A DNA stretch of 64,000 nt from Deltaproteobacteria bacterium (GTDB lineage Bacteria > Myxococcota_A > UBA9160 > UBA4427): positions 1 to 64,000 of the forward strand of contig JAJDAN010000021.1 of assembly GCA_029261855.1 (NCBI GenBank), in the 5' to 3' direction. A program made the translations under genes and the position numbers. Positions within the stretch are counted from its first letter, which is position 1, and every line of letters begins with the position of its first letter. The notes under the pieces were generated by a model, which made no database searches, was not told the DNA's origin, and saw nothing but the letters and a program-made list of their open reading frames with translations. This document shows, piece by piece, positions 53,581 to 62,506 of the stretch.

Positions 53581-54533
53581 CAGCTACCGGGCGGACCGGT
53601 CGAGTAGCTACCGGGCGGATGAGGCACCGCGCCGACGCCCTCGCCTTCGACGAGCTGTGCGAGATGTTCGAGGTCGAACGACTCGACACGACAACGGACG
53701 TCGAAGTACGCGACGATCGTCGTCGTATAGAGATAGGCCTGACACAGCGCCTGCACGATTCCCCACACCACGGCGCCCACCACCGGGATCGCGCCGACCA
53801 TGAACTGCACGCCGGTGGGCAGGATCAGCAGCAGCATGTAGATCACGAGTCCGAGCCCGATGAAGCGTGTCAGTGCACTGGACACCAGGGTCCAGGTCCG
53901 CGCCACGGCCTCGAAGTAGGAAATGCCCTCGAGCACCACGACCGCGGCCAGCACGCCCGGCACCAGGGTGAGCAGCCCGCCCAGGGCGAACATCGCCGGC
54001 ACCGCAACCAGCACCAGCAGGACGACCACCGCCACGCCCACCGCAGACCCCTGGAAGAGGCCACCCAGGGCCACGAACACCAGCGCCACCGCGGCCACTG
54101 CCAGGAACATCGCGACGATGAGGATCAAGCTGAAGATGATATAGGTGAACATCAGCGGGAACATGCGCGCGACACCCCGCTGCAGCGCCCCGGAAACCGA
54201 CACTTCGGCCCCGAGATAGATGTCGCTCACCACCGCGGTGATGGCACCGATCACCACCGGCAGCAGCACGAGCATGGCCAGGACCCAGAGTGCGACGCTG
54301 ACGATGAACACGGCGCCGATGTCGGGCAGCTCACCGTTCTGGAGCGCGAAGGGGTCGAGCATCCATCCGAACAGCATGAACACCAGGATCGTCGGCGCCT
54401 GACCCAACAGGCTCAGCACCCCCAGCACGGTGAAGTGGCTCTTGAGCAGCTGGAAACCCACGTCGAGGGTTTCCGCCATGGACAGCGGACCGATCTCGAA
54501 GCTGCCCGGGACCGGAGTCGTGGCTTCACTCAT
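53580..54533 (-). CDS. Polytopic membrane protein at the head of the MoxR cluster
   Basis: A 317-residue membrane protein with six or seven hydrophobic segments, such as FTVLGVLSLLGQAPTILVFM, VIGAITAVVSDIYLG, ILIVAMFLAVAAVALVFVAL and GLVIYMLLLILPTGVQFMVG. The layout resembles the membrane domain of glycerophosphodiester-phosphodiesterase-like (YciC/DUF975-type) proteins: IGPLSMAETLDVGFQLLKSH at the start and GISYFEAVARTWTLVSS in the middle. No enzyme domain is attached. Its stop overlaps the ATG of the DUF4129 gene by one base (TGATG), so it is first in the five-gene leftward operon. Confidence 0.75.
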   Translation of the reverse strand: MSEATTPVPGSFEIGPLSMAETLDVGFQLLKSHFTVLGVLSLLGQAPTILVFMLFGWMLDPFALQNGELPDIGAVFIVSVALWVLAMLVLLPVVIGAITAVVSDIYLGAEVSVSGALQRGVARMFPLMFTYIIFSLILIVAMFLAVAAVALVFVALGGLFQGSAVGVAVVVLLVLVAVPAMFALGGLLTLVPGVLAAVVVLEGISYFEAVARTWTLVSSALTRFIGLGLVIYMLLLILPTGVQFMVGAIPVVGAVVWGIVQALCQAYLYTTTIVAYFDVRCRVESFDLEHLAQLVEGEGVGAVPHPPGSYSTGPPGS

Positions 54534-54572
54534 GACGTCCCCCCTCGCCTGTCGGCGCCCTGCGTCTGGTGT

Positions 54573-55886
54573 CTACCGGATCTCGATCGTTGCAAGCACG
54601 GCCTCGAACCACGGACGCCAGTCCTTCTCGAGCGCCGCCGGACACGATGCCAGAATCACCATCACACGCCCGTCTCCGAGCGCGACGACGAAGAAGTCGA
54701 GCGCAATCTCGCCCGTCGCGTCTTCGACCGCCACCTCGACACCGGGTCGGCCGGCGACGACGACAGGGGCACTGTACCGCCTCCAGGTTCCATCGAAGAG
54801 CCCCGGACCGAAGCGCTCGAGAAAGGACTCCACCGTCGGATAGGGCCAGATGAAGATTTCGAGGGACACGTCGTGGTCCCAGATGGGGCCGTCGGCCGTG
54901 AACAGACCATGGCGGTGAGGGGCGCGCACCCAGCCTGCGGGCGCGCGCAGCTCGAAGCCCAGCCGCGCGTCGACGTGAGGCGCGAGCGCCAGCCGGGGCC
55001 CCCCAGATGGGGGTTCGGATGCGCGCTTCGGAGTGGGACCGTCGGGGGGCACGTGACCGAAGTGCGCGCCGTTCGGCAAGCGGTACAAGGAGACGAACGA
55101 GTTGAGGTCGGCATCGGACAGGCCTTCGGCGGCGACCCGCTCGCCGAGCACGCGATACATCAAGTCCGTCGGCAGGGGACTGTGGCCGCGCATGCCCAGG
55201 GCGTGGCCGATCTCGTGAAGGGCCACCGCCTCGATCTGGGATTCCGTGAGCAGTCCGTACTCGTCGGCTGCGAAAACGACGACCTCGGGAATCTCGAAGC
55301 GGACATCCATTCGCTCGGATTCCGGGTCCCAGCCCTGGGGCCGGCAGGCGCGCCCGACGGCAGCGGTCACGCCCAGGACCCGCAGCTGCGGCTCGGGGGA
55401 TGGAGCCCGTTCGGGGAGCAGACGCAGGCGCAGCAGCGCTTCCTCTCGGGTGTCGACGAGTCGAAACGACACGAGCCCCTCGAGTGCCTCCTCCCAGGTC
55501 GCGAGCGCACGGCGCATCGCGGCGGTCAGGAGTTCGGGCGCGACAGGAGCGAATTCATTCTGAAGGGCCTCGGGGATCGCCGGCTCCTCGACGAAGACCG
55601 GTATCGGCATGCTTTCTTCGGGCCAGCGACAGAAGAGCAGCAGGTCCCCGCTGGCCGCGTCACTGGGCTTCCGATGCACCATGAACGGCAGGTAGTTCGG
55701 CTCGAGCACGTCGGGCCAGGCCGCGCGAAACGCCATGTAGTCACGGCGATCCGGCTGGTAGTCGGCCGTCGAGGTGGCCGAATCCGAAGTCGCAAGCGGT
55801 GACGCCCCGCCGCACGCCCATCCTCCCGCCGTCGCGACCGCGAGGGCCACGAGCGCCATTCGCAAGGCGCCGGCGGGAAGGCTCAA
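54573..55886 (-). CDS. Matrixin-like (M10) zinc metalloprotease lipoprotein
   Basis: A 437-residue exported protein. The signal ends in a lipobox (ATAGGWAC, Cys about residue 25). The protease core spans about residues 120-270. VALHEIGHALGMRGH is the extended HExxHxxGxxH zinc motif of matrixin/M10 proteases, and PTDLMYRVLG provides the downstream Met-turn. The last 150 residues (GFELRAPAGWVRAPHRHG onward, ending CPAALEKDWRPWFEAVL) form a second domain I do not recognise. It begins at TTG overlapping the smpB stop (TTGA), with an alternative ATG at 55859. The target proteins are unknown. Confidence 0.8.
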   Translation of the reverse strand: MSLPAGALRMALVALAVATAGGWACGGASPLATSDSATSTADYQPDRRDYMAFRAAWPDVLEPNYLPFMVHRKPSDAASGDLLLFCRWPEESMPIPVFVEEPAIPEALQNEFAPVAPELLTAAMRRALATWEEALEGLVSFRLVDTREEALLRLRLLPERAPSPEPQLRVLGVTAAVGRACRPQGWDPESERMDVRFEIPEVVVFAADEYGLLTESQIEAVALHEIGHALGMRGHSPLPTDLMYRVLGERVAAEGLSDADLNSFVSLYRLPNGAHFGHVPPDGPTPKRASEPPSGGPRLALAPHVDARLGFELRAPAGWVRAPHRHGLFTADGPIWDHDVSLEIFIWPYPTVESFLERFGPGLFDGTWRRYSAPVVVAGRPGVEVAVEDATGEIALDFFVVALGDGRVMVILASCPAALEKDWRPWFEAVLATIEIR

Positions 55887-56431
55887 CGTCGCTGCACGCC
55901 TCCGCGTTCGCGCATTGCCCGGCGAGCGGTCTCGTCGTCTTCACGCTTCCGGAGCGCGGCGCGTTTGTCGTAGGTGTGCTTGCCGCGCGCGAGCGCGAGC
56001 TCGAGCTTGGCGCGACCGTTCTTGAAGTAGATGGAGAGTGGAACCAGCGTGTTGCCGCGCTCTGCCACCCGCCCCACCAGCTTGGCGATCTCGCCGCGAT
56101 GCAGGAGCAGCTTGCGCTCGCGTGTCGGGTCGCTCGGGTTGCCGCGTGACGCGGGCTCATAGGGCGAGATGTGCAGCTGCTGGACGTACGCTTCGCCGGC
56201 ACGGATCAGCGCGAACGACTCACGCAGGTTCGCGCGTCCCTCACGCAGGGCCTTCACCTCGGGACCGAACAGCGAGATCCCCGCCTCGAAGGTCTCGAGA
56301 ATCTCGTAGTCGTAGCGAGCGCGACGGTTGGTCGCGACGGGCTTGTCCCCCGTCGACTTCCCGCTCTTGGCCTTTCCAGGCGCTTTCTTGGCGGCCTTTC
56401 CAGCCGCCTGCTTCGCGGGTTTCGCCGGCAC
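55883..56431 (-). CDS. smpB: SsrA-binding protein SmpB
   Basis: A 182-residue SmpB, the partner that brings tmRNA to stalled ribosomes. Core motifs: ATNRRARYDYEILETFEAGI, GPEVKALREGRANLRESFA, YVQQLHISPYEPASRGNPSD and KLLLHRGEIAKLVGRVAERG, with the basic C-terminal tail KRAALRKREDDETARRAM. The N-terminus carries a lysine/alanine-rich extension of about 30 residues (KAAKKAPGKAKSGK) not found in the minimal protein. The tmRNA gene is in the same window at 42595-42960. The adjacent metalloprotease gene starts within its stop codon. Confidence 0.96.
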   Translation of the reverse strand: MPAKPAKQAAGKAAKKAPGKAKSGKSTGDKPVATNRRARYDYEILETFEAGISLFGPEVKALREGRANLRESFALIRAGEAYVQQLHISPYEPASRGNPSDPTRERKLLLHRGEIAKLVGRVAERGNTLVPLSIYFKNGRAKLELALARGKHTYDKRAALRKREDDETARRAMRERGGVQRR

Positions 56432-56523
56432 GGCACCACACCCCCTTCCAGATGGGGGATCCTAGCTCTCCTCCATGCCCAGGCGCCCGGCTACCCGCGA
56501 GGCCACTGCGAGTCAGTTGCGGG

Positions 56524-56874
56524 TCAGTCGCGAATGTTGTTCTGCTCGTCGACGAAGACCCGCTTCGCGTCCCACGCCTTCGCCTCGGCGTCGTCGACCT
56601 GCACGAAGCTCGCAATGATGACCTTGTCGCCCGGCTTCATCAGGTGGGCGGCGGCACCGTTGATGCAGATGTCGCCGGACCCGCGTTCGCCTTCGATCGC
56701 GTAGGTGCTGAGGCGGGAGCCGTTCGTGCAGTCCCAGATGTCGACCCGTTCGTAGGGCAGCAGATCGGCCGCCTCGAGCAGATCGAGATCGATGGTCACG
56801 CTTCCCTCGTACTCGATGTTGGCCTCGGTGACGGTCGCTCGGTGGATCTTGGACTTGAGCATGGTTCGGATCAT
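56524..56874 (-). CDS. panD: Aspartate 1-decarboxylase PanD
   Basis: A 116-residue pyruvoyl-dependent enzyme that makes beta-alanine from aspartate for pantothenate synthesis. [20 protein letters not shown] opens as in E. coli PanD. The self-cleavage site is Gly24-Ser25 in YEGSVTID, with Ser25 becoming the pyruvoyl group. [20 protein letters not shown] and [13 protein letters not shown] are conserved. Its ATG overlaps the panC stop (ATGA), placing it last in the leftward panB-panC-panD operon. Confidence 0.96.
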   Translation of the reverse strand: MIRTMLKSKIHRATVTEANIEYEGSVTIDLDLLEAADLLPYERVDIWDCTNGSRLSTYAIEGERGSGDICINGAAAHLMKPGDKVIIASFVQVDDAEAKAWDAKRVFVDEQNNIRD

Positions 56875-57788
56875 TGGGAGTCTCCAGAAGGGTGGTGCTC
56901 TGTCGCCCGTGAGCGATCGAAAGAGAGCAGGCGATTGTCGATGAGTCGGACATCGGCGCCTTCGCCGGACGGATCGGGGGTGAAGTTCACGGCCAGGGCC
57001 AGCAAGGTCGCTGCCGCCAGCGTCTCGGGGGCTGTCTCGAGGGAATCGGGATCTCGCAACTCGATGTAGTCGACGCGCGCCTGGGGGGCGGACTCGATGT
57101 GCGTGCGCGCCAGGGCCAGCAGCGCCCCGCTGTCGCGCTCACCGGACGCAGCGGCTGCCTCGACGGCGTCGAGGGCCTGCACCAGCGCCACGGCCTGGCG
57201 CCTCGCTTCCGGCCCGAGCCGGACATTGCGAGAAGAAAGCGCCACTCCGTCGGGCTCTCGCACGATCGCGCCGCCGACGATCTCGACGTCGAAGCCCATG
57301 TCCCGGGTCATCTGCCGGATCACGGCCAGCTGCTGGAAGTCTTTCTGGCCGAACACCGCAACGTGGGGCTTGGCGGCCAGGAAGAGCTTCGCGACGACCG
57401 TCGTGACGCCGCGGAAGTGTCCGGGACGCGACGCACCGCAGAGCGGCAGGGTCAGCGTCTCGACGTCGACCCAGGTCTGCGCGTCTTGCGGATACACGTC
57501 GTCCACGCCGGGTGCGTAGACGATGTCGACGCCGGCTTGCCGACAGGCATCGAGATCGCGTTCCAGCTCGCGCGGGTAGCCCTCGAAGTCGTTGGCCTCG
57601 TTGAACTGCGTCGGATTGACGAAGATCGAGACCCACACCTGGTCGGCGCGTTTGCGACCGGCATCCACCAGCGACAGATGCCCGGCGTGGAGCGCGCCCA
57701 TGGTAGGCACCAGCGCGATGCGCTGACCCCGGGCGCGCTCCTCGTCCGAGAGGCGCTGCAGCTCCAACCGCGATTCGACGACCTTCAT
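56871..57788 (-). CDS. panC: Pantothenate synthetase PanC
   Basis: A 305-residue ligase that joins pantoate and beta-alanine using [23 protein letters not shown] includes the HIGH-like nucleotide motif (HAGH). [60 protein letters not shown] and [12 protein letters not shown] are all diagnostic. The ATG at 57786-57788 gives the standard N-terminus MKVVES; the longer open frame upstream has no family similarity. It lies 22 bases after panB and overlaps panD. Confidence 0.96.
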   Translation of the reverse strand: MKVVESRLELQRLSDEERARGQRIALVPTMGALHAGHLSLVDAGRKRADQVWVSIFVNPTQFNEANDFEGYPRELERDLDACRQAGVDIVYAPGVDDVYPQDAQTWVDVETLTLPLCGASRPGHFRGVTTVVAKLFLAAKPHVAVFGQKDFQQLAVIRQMTRDMGFDVEIVGGAIVREPDGVALSSRNVRLGPEARRQAVALVQALDAVEAAAASGERDSGALLALARTHIESAPQARVDYIELRDPDSLETAPETLAAATLLALAVNFTPDPSGEGADVRLIDNRLLSFDRSRATEHHPSGDSQ

Positions 57789-57810
57789 GGGAATGGGGGC
57801 CAGATCGCGG

Positions 57811-58641
57811 TTAAGAGTAGCTGTGCTCTTCGTCGGGGAACTTGCCGTTCTGCACTTCCTCGGCGAAAGCACGCGCCGCCTGGGAAGCCACGGCCCCGAG
57901 ATTCGCGAACTGCTTCACGAAGCTCGGCGTCCAGTCGTTCAGCCCCAGCAGGTCGTGCATCACGAGCACCTGGCCGTCGCAATCCGCGCCGGCGCCGATC
58001 CCGATCGTCGGGATGTCGAGCCGCAGCGTGATCTCGCTGGCGAGCGAGGCCGGAACGCCTTCGAGCACGCAAGCGAACGCGCCGGCTTCCTGCACTGCCA
58101 GCGCGTCGTCGACGATCCGCGCCGCGCCCTTCTCGCCTCTTCCCTGGACCCGGAATCCGCCCATCCGATTGACGGCCTGGGGGGTCAGGCCGACGTGGCC
58201 CATGACCGGGATCTCCGCAGCGACGATCCGCTCGATGGCCGGCCCCGTGTGGAGGCCGCCCTCGAGCTTCACCGCCTGGGCGCCGCCCTCCTTGACCAGC
58301 CGGATCGCACTGCGCACGGCGTCCTCGGGGCTGACCTGGTAGCTGCCGAAGGGCATGTCGCCCACCAGCATCGCCCGGGACAATCCGCGGGCCACCAGGC
58401 GCGTGTGGTAGATCATCTCGTCCAGGGTCACGGGCAGGGTCGTGTCGGCCCCCTGCACCACGTTCCCCAGCGAGTCACCGACCAGGATCAGGTCGATGCC
58501 GGCGTTCTCGAAGATGCGCGCGAAGGTGAAGTCGTAGGCGGTGAGCATGGTGATGCGCTCGCCGCGCTTCTTGCGTCCGGCCAGGGACCGGACGGTGACG
58601 CGATGTTCCCGACCTGCACTTGCAGTGGTGACGGTGGACAT
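57811..58641 (-). CDS. panB: 3-methyl-2-oxobutanoate hydroxymethyltransferase PanB
   Basis: A 276-residue enzyme that adds a hydroxymethyl group to 2-oxoisovalerate, the first committed step of pantothenate synthesis. [75 protein letters not shown] and [11 protein letters not shown] are the family motifs. AAGGAG precedes the ATG. A structured leader with a terminator-like hairpin lies directly upstream (58642-58956), suggesting control of the panBCD operon by transcription attenuation. Confidence 0.96.
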   Translation of the reverse strand: MSTVTTASAGREHRVTVRSLAGRKKRGERITMLTAYDFTFARIFENAGIDLILVGDSLGNVVQGADTTLPVTLDEMIYHTRLVARGLSRAMLVGDMPFGSYQVSPEDAVRSAIRLVKEGGAQAVKLEGGLHTGPAIERIVAAEIPVMGHVGLTPQAVNRMGGFRVQGRGEKGAARIVDDALAVQEAGAFACVLEGVPASLASEITLRLDIPTIGIGAGADCDGQVLVMHDLLGLNDWTPSFVKQFANLGAVASQAARAFAEEVQNGKFPDEEHSYS

Positions 58642-58920
58642 TCCGGGACTCCTTTCCCCGGTCCAACCGTTGCTCCGCCGTCAGAGCCAAGAACAAAGAA
58701 GCGCCTTCCGGGAGGTTCACCCGGAGGCGCAAAAAGGGCAGCGGGCCATTGAAGCTTCGGCGCCAACCTTCTTGTCACCCCCGTCTCGGTCTCTTGCGAG
58801 ATCCGAGCGAATACCGGGTGAGTTGGAAAGGAGTCGACTCTGCTCTTCGTCTGCCGGGGCGGCTAGACCCGGTCGAGGTTGTTGCCCGATAGAGTTCGCA
58901 CTGTGCGAGACCCCTCGGAC
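58642..58920 (-). ncRNA. Structured leader upstream of panB, candidate regulatory RNA
   Basis: About 280 bases lie between a good promoter and panB on the minus strand without a convincing gene. The RNA can form several helices: TCGCA/TGCGA (58896-58908), CTCGG-TCTC with a GCAA tetraloop in RNA (58785-58807) and a final hairpin at 58701-58730 followed by a T-rich stretch. The 5' end (TCCGAG) can also pair with the CTCGGA strand of the tetraloop hairpin, giving mutually exclusive folds. This resembles an attenuator or riboswitch. The pan RNA motif known upstream of pantothenate genes in some deltaproteobacteria is one possibility; a separate small RNA such as 6S is another. Confidence 0.45.
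58701..58730 (-). terminator. Intrinsic-terminator-like hairpin in the panB leader
   Basis: GCGCCTTCCGGG (58701-58712) and CCCGGAGGCGC (58720-58730) form an 11-bp stem with one bulged base and a 7-base loop. Read leftwards it is followed by TTCTTTGTT. It lies 60 bases before the panB start. Confidence 0.65.
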
Positions 58921-58926
58921 GGCGGG

Positions 58927-58956
58927 AATGTACCTCCCGCCCTGAAGCCAGGTCAA
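58927..58956 (-). promoter_or_regulatory. Probable panBCD promoter
   Basis: On the minus strand TTGACC (58956-58951) and TACATT (58932-58927) are separated by 18 bases, close to sigma-70 consensus. Transcription would begin near 58919-58920 and run through the structured leader into panB. Confidence 0.6.
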
Positions 58957-59006
58957 CAAAGACCTGCGATTTTCGATCCCGCGGGGGGCCGGCCTCCGAT
59001 CGGCGG

Positions 59007-59279
59007 TCAGCCTTCGAGCAGCTCCCGCAGGGCCGGTGGCAAGTGCCGGTCCTCCAGGAAATCGGCAGCGTGTTCGCGCAGGGCGTCCGCCAGGACCCGC
59101 AGCTGGATGGCAACCGGATCGATGCTCGAGAGCATCACGAAGACCCTGCCCTTGAGCTTGACGACGCCGCTTCCGGGTTGGGGCAGTCCCGCATCCAGCG
59201 CGTTGCCGACGGGGCGAACCTCGAGGCCGGCGTCCCGGGCGACGTCCAGCATGGCCGCGAGGATCTGCGAGGGCTCCAC
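59007..59279 (-). CDS. Small hypothetical protein after ksgA
   Basis: A 90-residue protein I do not recognise. It reads as an alpha/beta protein: ILAAMLDVARDAGLEVRPVG, then GVVKLKGRVFVMLSSIDPVA, and a helical end VLADALREHAADFLEDRHLP. It starts at GTG 10 bases after the ksgA stop, so it is translated from the same message. Codon use and lack of gaps suggest a real gene. No function is claimed. Confidence 0.6.
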   Translation of the reverse strand: MEPSQILAAMLDVARDAGLEVRPVGNALDAGLPQPGSGVVKLKGRVFVMLSSIDPVAIQLRVLADALREHAADFLEDRHLPPALRELLEG

Positions 59280-59289
59280 GAACGAAGGC

Positions 59290-60153
59290 TTAGGGCGCGG
59301 CCAGGGCCCGCGCCAGGGCCAGCAGCTTCTCGGGCGGTTGGGTTTCCGCGCGCGCGCCGGGATCGATCCCCGCCGCGGCGAGGGCACCCAGCAGCGCCTC
59401 CCGGTCGGCCGCCCACGCGTGGCCGGCCCCGCGCAGACCGTTCAGGATGGTCTTGCGGCGCTGGTTGAAGACCGACCGGACCACCTGCTCGACGTGGAGC
59501 AGCTCGTCGTCGCGCACGCTGGCCTTCGCCCGGGGCCAGATGCGAACGAAGCTCGACCCCACCTTCGGCGACGGAAAGAAGCTTCCGGGCTTGAGATCGA
59601 GCTGCTTCGCCACGTCGGTGCACAGCGCATGCAGAACCGTCAACGAGCCGTAGTCCTTCGTCCGGGGAACCGCCACGAGCCGATCCGCCATCTCCCGCTG
59701 CAGCATCACCGACCAGTCCGCGAGCCCGTGCCGAAGATCGATCAGCTTGCGCAACAGCGGGCTGGCGACGGAATACGGCAGGTTCGCGACGACGCGAACC
59801 TCGCCCTCCCCCGGTGTCAGTCCCTCCCCGGCGGCAATCTCGGCGAGATCCACCTCCAGCGCGTCGGCGTGGATCAGCGTGACGTTGTCGGGCAGCAGCG
59901 CCTCGGACCGCAGCACGTCGACCAGTCCCGAGTCGATCTCGATCGTCGTGACCTGCCGCGCGCGCGCCGCGAGCGCCCGGGTCAGTACGCCGAGGCCGGT
60001 CCCGACTTCGATGACCCGATCGCCAGGCCGAACCCCCGCGAGCTGGGCGAGGCGGTCCGCCATGGCGTCTTCGATCAGGAAGTTCTGACCGCGATCGCGC
60101 TGCAGGCGCAGGCCGTGCTGCGAGAGGGTGTCGCGGATGAACTGGAGACCCAC
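59290..60153 (-). CDS. rsmA: 16S rRNA dimethyladenosine methyltransferase RsmA/KsgA
   Basis: A 287-residue SAM-dependent enzyme that dimethylates two adjacent adenines near the 3' end of 16S rRNA. DRGQNFLIEDAMADRLAQLA, VIEVGTGLGVLTRAL (motif I), VTTIEIDSGLV, ADALEVDLAEI and VVANLPYSVASPLLRKLI (motif IV, NLPY) are diagnostic. The C-terminal domain has PGSFFPSPKVGSSFVRIWP. GTG start. It lies 16 bases after tsaD in the same leftward operon. Confidence 0.95.
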   Translation of the reverse strand: MGLQFIRDTLSQHGLRLQRDRGQNFLIEDAMADRLAQLAGVRPGDRVIEVGTGLGVLTRALAARARQVTTIEIDSGLVDVLRSEALLPDNVTLIHADALEVDLAEIAAGEGLTPGEGEVRVVANLPYSVASPLLRKLIDLRHGLADWSVMLQREMADRLVAVPRTKDYGSLTVLHALCTDVAKQLDLKPGSFFPSPKVGSSFVRIWPRAKASVRDDELLHVEQVVRSVFNQRRKTILNGLRGAGHAWAADREALLGALAAAGIDPGARAETQPPEKLLALARALAAP

Positions 60154-60169
60154 GAACGGCGGGCCGGGC

Positions 60170-61219
60170 TCAGCCCGCGCCCGACGCGACCGACGAAATC
60201 GGAGCGCGCGAGAAGGCGTTGAGATCGAGGCCGTCGCGCTGTCCGCGTTCCAGCAGTCGCGCGCCCGCGGCGGCGATCATGGCCGCATTGTCGGTGCACA
60301 GATCGAGGGGTGGGAACACGACCTCGAAGCCGTCGCGCTGACCGACCCGGGCCATCTCCTCGCGCAGCCGTCGGTTCGCCGCAACGCCGCCGACCACCGC
60401 CACCGCTGCCAGCTTTTCCTGGCGCAGGGCCTTGCGGGCACGCAACACGAGCACGTCGGTCGCGGCTGCCTCGAAGGATGCGGCCACGTCCGCCACCTGC
60501 GAACCCGACAGGGCCGCCAGCCCGCCGCGTCGCTCGACCTCGATCGCCACCGCCGTCTTGAGGCCGCTGTACGAGAAGTCGAGCCCGGGTCGCTTGAGCA
60601 TGGGTCGCGGGAAGTCGACGGCCGTGGCGTCGCCGCTTTCGGCGGCGCGCGAAACCGCGGGACCACCCGGGAAGCCGAGCCCCAACAGCACCGCGACCTT
60701 GTCGAAGGCTTCGCCGACGGCGTCGTCTCGCGTCTCTCCCAACACGTCGGTGCTGCCATCGCGCCCGATGCGGTACAGGGCCGTATGCCCACCCGAAACC
60801 ACCAGCCCGACGTAGGGCGGCGCCAGATCCGGGCGCGAGAGCTCGGCAGACATGAGGTGCCCCACGAGATGGTGGACGCCGACGACGGGGATCCCCAGCT
60901 GGAAGGCCACGGCCTTGCCGAAGGAAAGGCCCACCAGCAGCGATCCCACGAGGCCCGGGCCAGCCGTCACGGCGATGCCGTCCAGCTGCGACGCCTCGAG
61001 GCCCGAATCCGCCAGCGCCTGCTCGGAGACCCGCGCCACCGCCCGCACGTGGTCGCGCGACGCCAGCTCTGGCACCACGCCACCGTAGGGACGGTGCACC
61101 TCGACCTGGCTGTGGACCACGGACGCGACGATCTCCCGGCCGTCGCGGATGACCGCGGCAGCCATTTCGTCGCAAGAACTCTCGATCCCGAGCACGTAGT
61201 GGAAGCGGGGATCGTCCAT
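60170..61219 (-). CDS. tsaD: tRNA threonylcarbamoyltransferase TsaD
   Basis: A 349-residue TsaD (Gcp/YgjD) enzyme that transfers threonylcarbamoyl to A37 of tRNAs reading ANN codons. VLGIESSCDEMAAAVIRDG begins the ASKHA fold. VGVHHLVGHLMSAE holds the metal-binding histidines. LVVSGGHTALYRIGRDG, GEAFDKVAVLLGLGFPGGP and VVGGVAANRRLREEM are further family motifs. I chose the ATG at 61217-61219; the longer open frame upstream lacks similarity. It is followed by rsmA and preceded by a DksA-type gene, all leftward. Confidence 0.95.
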   Translation of the reverse strand: MDDPRFHYVLGIESSCDEMAAAVIRDGREIVASVVHSQVEVHRPYGGVVPELASRDHVRAVARVSEQALADSGLEASQLDGIAVTAGPGLVGSLLVGLSFGKAVAFQLGIPVVGVHHLVGHLMSAELSRPDLAPPYVGLVVSGGHTALYRIGRDGSTDVLGETRDDAVGEAFDKVAVLLGLGFPGGPAVSRAAESGDATAVDFPRPMLKRPGLDFSYSGLKTAVAIEVERRGGLAALSGSQVADVAASFEAAATDVLVLRARKALRQEKLAAVAVVGGVAANRRLREEMARVGQRDGFEVVFPPLDLCTDNAAMIAAAGARLLERGQRDGLDLNAFSRAPISSVASGAG

Positions 61220-61257
61220 GGCTTGAGGTGTGGCGTGCGACGGGCCGATCGCCCGGG

Positions 61258-61620
61258 CTAGCCCTCGCGACGCTCGAGCTGCTCCTGTTCGGACTTGCAG
61301 TCGATGCACAGCTCGGCGACCGGGCGGGCCTGGATGCGCTTGAGCCCGATGGCTTCTCCGCACGCCTCGCACTCGCCGTAGATGCCGTCCTCGATCTTCT
61401 GCAGCGCCCCCTGGATCTTGGAAAGGAGCCCGCGCTCGCGCTCGCGCAGCCGTCCCTGGAACGCCAGATTCTGCTCCGACGACGCCGTATCGATCTCGTC
61501 GGGAAAGTCATCGGGGTCGAGGTGGATGTCGCCCGCAAGCGTGCGGCGTGTATTGGCAAGAAGATCGTCCCGCTGCTCCTCGAGCATCTTCTTCATCTTG
61601 AGCATGTCGCGCTTCTTCAA
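61258..61620 (-). CDS. dksA: DksA/TraR-type zinc-finger transcription factor
   Basis: A 120-residue protein of the DksA/TraR family, which binds the RNA polymerase secondary channel. The coiled-coil part contains the acidic tip region LDPDDFPDEIDTASSEQN, with the paired aspartates of DksA. The zinc finger is CEACGEAIGLKRIQARPVAE, then LCIDC, four cysteines. The start is TTG with GGGAGAGG upstream; an in-frame ATG 5 codons later (61605) is an alternative. It is shorter than E. coli DksA (151 residues), as in many non-enteric bacteria. Confidence 0.9.
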   Translation of the reverse strand: MKKRDMLKMKKMLEEQRDDLLANTRRTLAGDIHLDPDDFPDEIDTASSEQNLAFQGRLRERERGLLSKIQGALQKIEDGIYGECEACGEAIGLKRIQARPVAELCIDCKSEQEQLERREG

Positions 61621-61684
61621 CGCTCTACCTCTCCCTTCGTCCTTGCTCGCTCATTCGCGCTTGTGCGCCGACTTGCCATCCAGT

Positions 61685-62506
61685 TCATCCGGCCGCGTGT
61701 GCGTCCAGCTGCCTTTTCGCTTCTGCCGCCCGGGCCGAGTTCGGATACTCCTTGAGCACCCGTTCGAAGGCCCGCCTCGCGGCCTCGTGGAACCCGGGTC
61801 CCAGCTTCAGCAGTGACTCGCCTTGTCTGTACAGCGCATCCGGCGCTCGATTCCCGGTCGGATAGTTCCGGACCACGTCATCGAAGCGCAGGACTGCGTT
61901 CTTGAACTCTCCCTGCTTGTAGTGACAGTCGGCGATCCAGAATGCTGCATCGTCCGCCCGTGAAGAGGACGCGTAAGTTTGCAAGAAAGCCCGGAAGCGG
62001 TCAATGCAAGCGGCGTAGTCCTTCGAACGCCAGGCGCCGAGCCCTTCCTGGTACGCCTGAAGCTCTTCCGACAGCTCCACGTCCTCCTCGGCGCGCGCGA
62101 CGACACCACCCACCGAGGCCTGCCCGGAGCTGGCACCCGGTGCCTTGGTGCCGGCACCTGGAGCCGTGCCCGTGGCAGCGCCCGCCGCCTCTCGGCGAGC
62201 CTTCTTGGCCTCCTCGAGGCTCTCCCGCGCAAGCTTCTCGGCCTCTTCGAGCTGGCCGCTCATGTCCCGAAGCTGCGCCCGCAGGTCCTCGACCTCGGCC
62301 GAGAGGTCCGCCAGCTGCTGACGAGACCTGGAATCGGAATCGGTTCGCTGGAGGTCCATGACCCGGCGCTCGAGCTTGCGGTGCTCCGCCACAGTCACGC
62401 AGCCGGACGAAACGGCCACCAGGAGGACCCCGGCGAGGACATAGAACGCCCGCGGGGGGGCGATGGTGCCCCTTCCCGCGGTTTCCCGCGCACGCTGATT
62501 GCTCAT
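61685..62506 (-). CDS. cpoB: Cell-division coordinator CpoB/YbgF-like lipoprotein
   Basis: A 273-residue exported protein of the Tol-Pal associated YbgF/CpoB family. The signal has a lipobox (LLVAVSSGC), unlike E. coli CpoB, which is not a lipoprotein. Residues about 45-115 form a coiled coil (LADLSAEVEDLRAQLRDMSG, EKLARESLEEAKKARREA). After an Ala/Gly/Thr linker come TPR repeats: YQEGLGAWRSKDYAACIDRF, AAFWIADCHYKQGEFKNAVL and RRAFERVLKEYPNSARAAEA. The product links envelope constriction with peptidoglycan synthesis. It lies 95 bases downstream of tolB, with no pal gene between them. Confidence 0.88.
   Translation of the reverse strand: MSNQRARETAGRGTIAPPRAFYVLAGVLLVAVSSGCVTVAEHRKLERRVMDLQRTDSDSRSRQQLADLSAEVEDLRAQLRDMSGQLEEAEKLARESLEEAKKARREAAGAATGTAPGAGTKAPGASSGQASVGGVVARAEEDVELSEELQAYQEGLGAWRSKDYAACIDRFRAFLQTYASSSRADDAAFWIADCHYKQGEFKNAVLRFDDVVRNYPTGNRAPDALYRQGESLLKLGPGFHEAARRAFERVLKEYPNSARAAEAKRQLDAHAAG

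Noticed and set aside
52779..55802. A 1007-codon plus-strand frame
   Set aside because: It is antisense to the DUF4350, DUF4129, membrane protein and matrixin genes, and its His/Gln/Arg-rich translation has no recognisable motif.
58717..58959. An 80-codon frame ending in RCPFCASG within the panB leader
   Set aside because: The CPFC end is suggestive, but the rest lacks protein character, the frame runs through the promoter and ends in the terminator hairpin, and RNA structure explains the region better.
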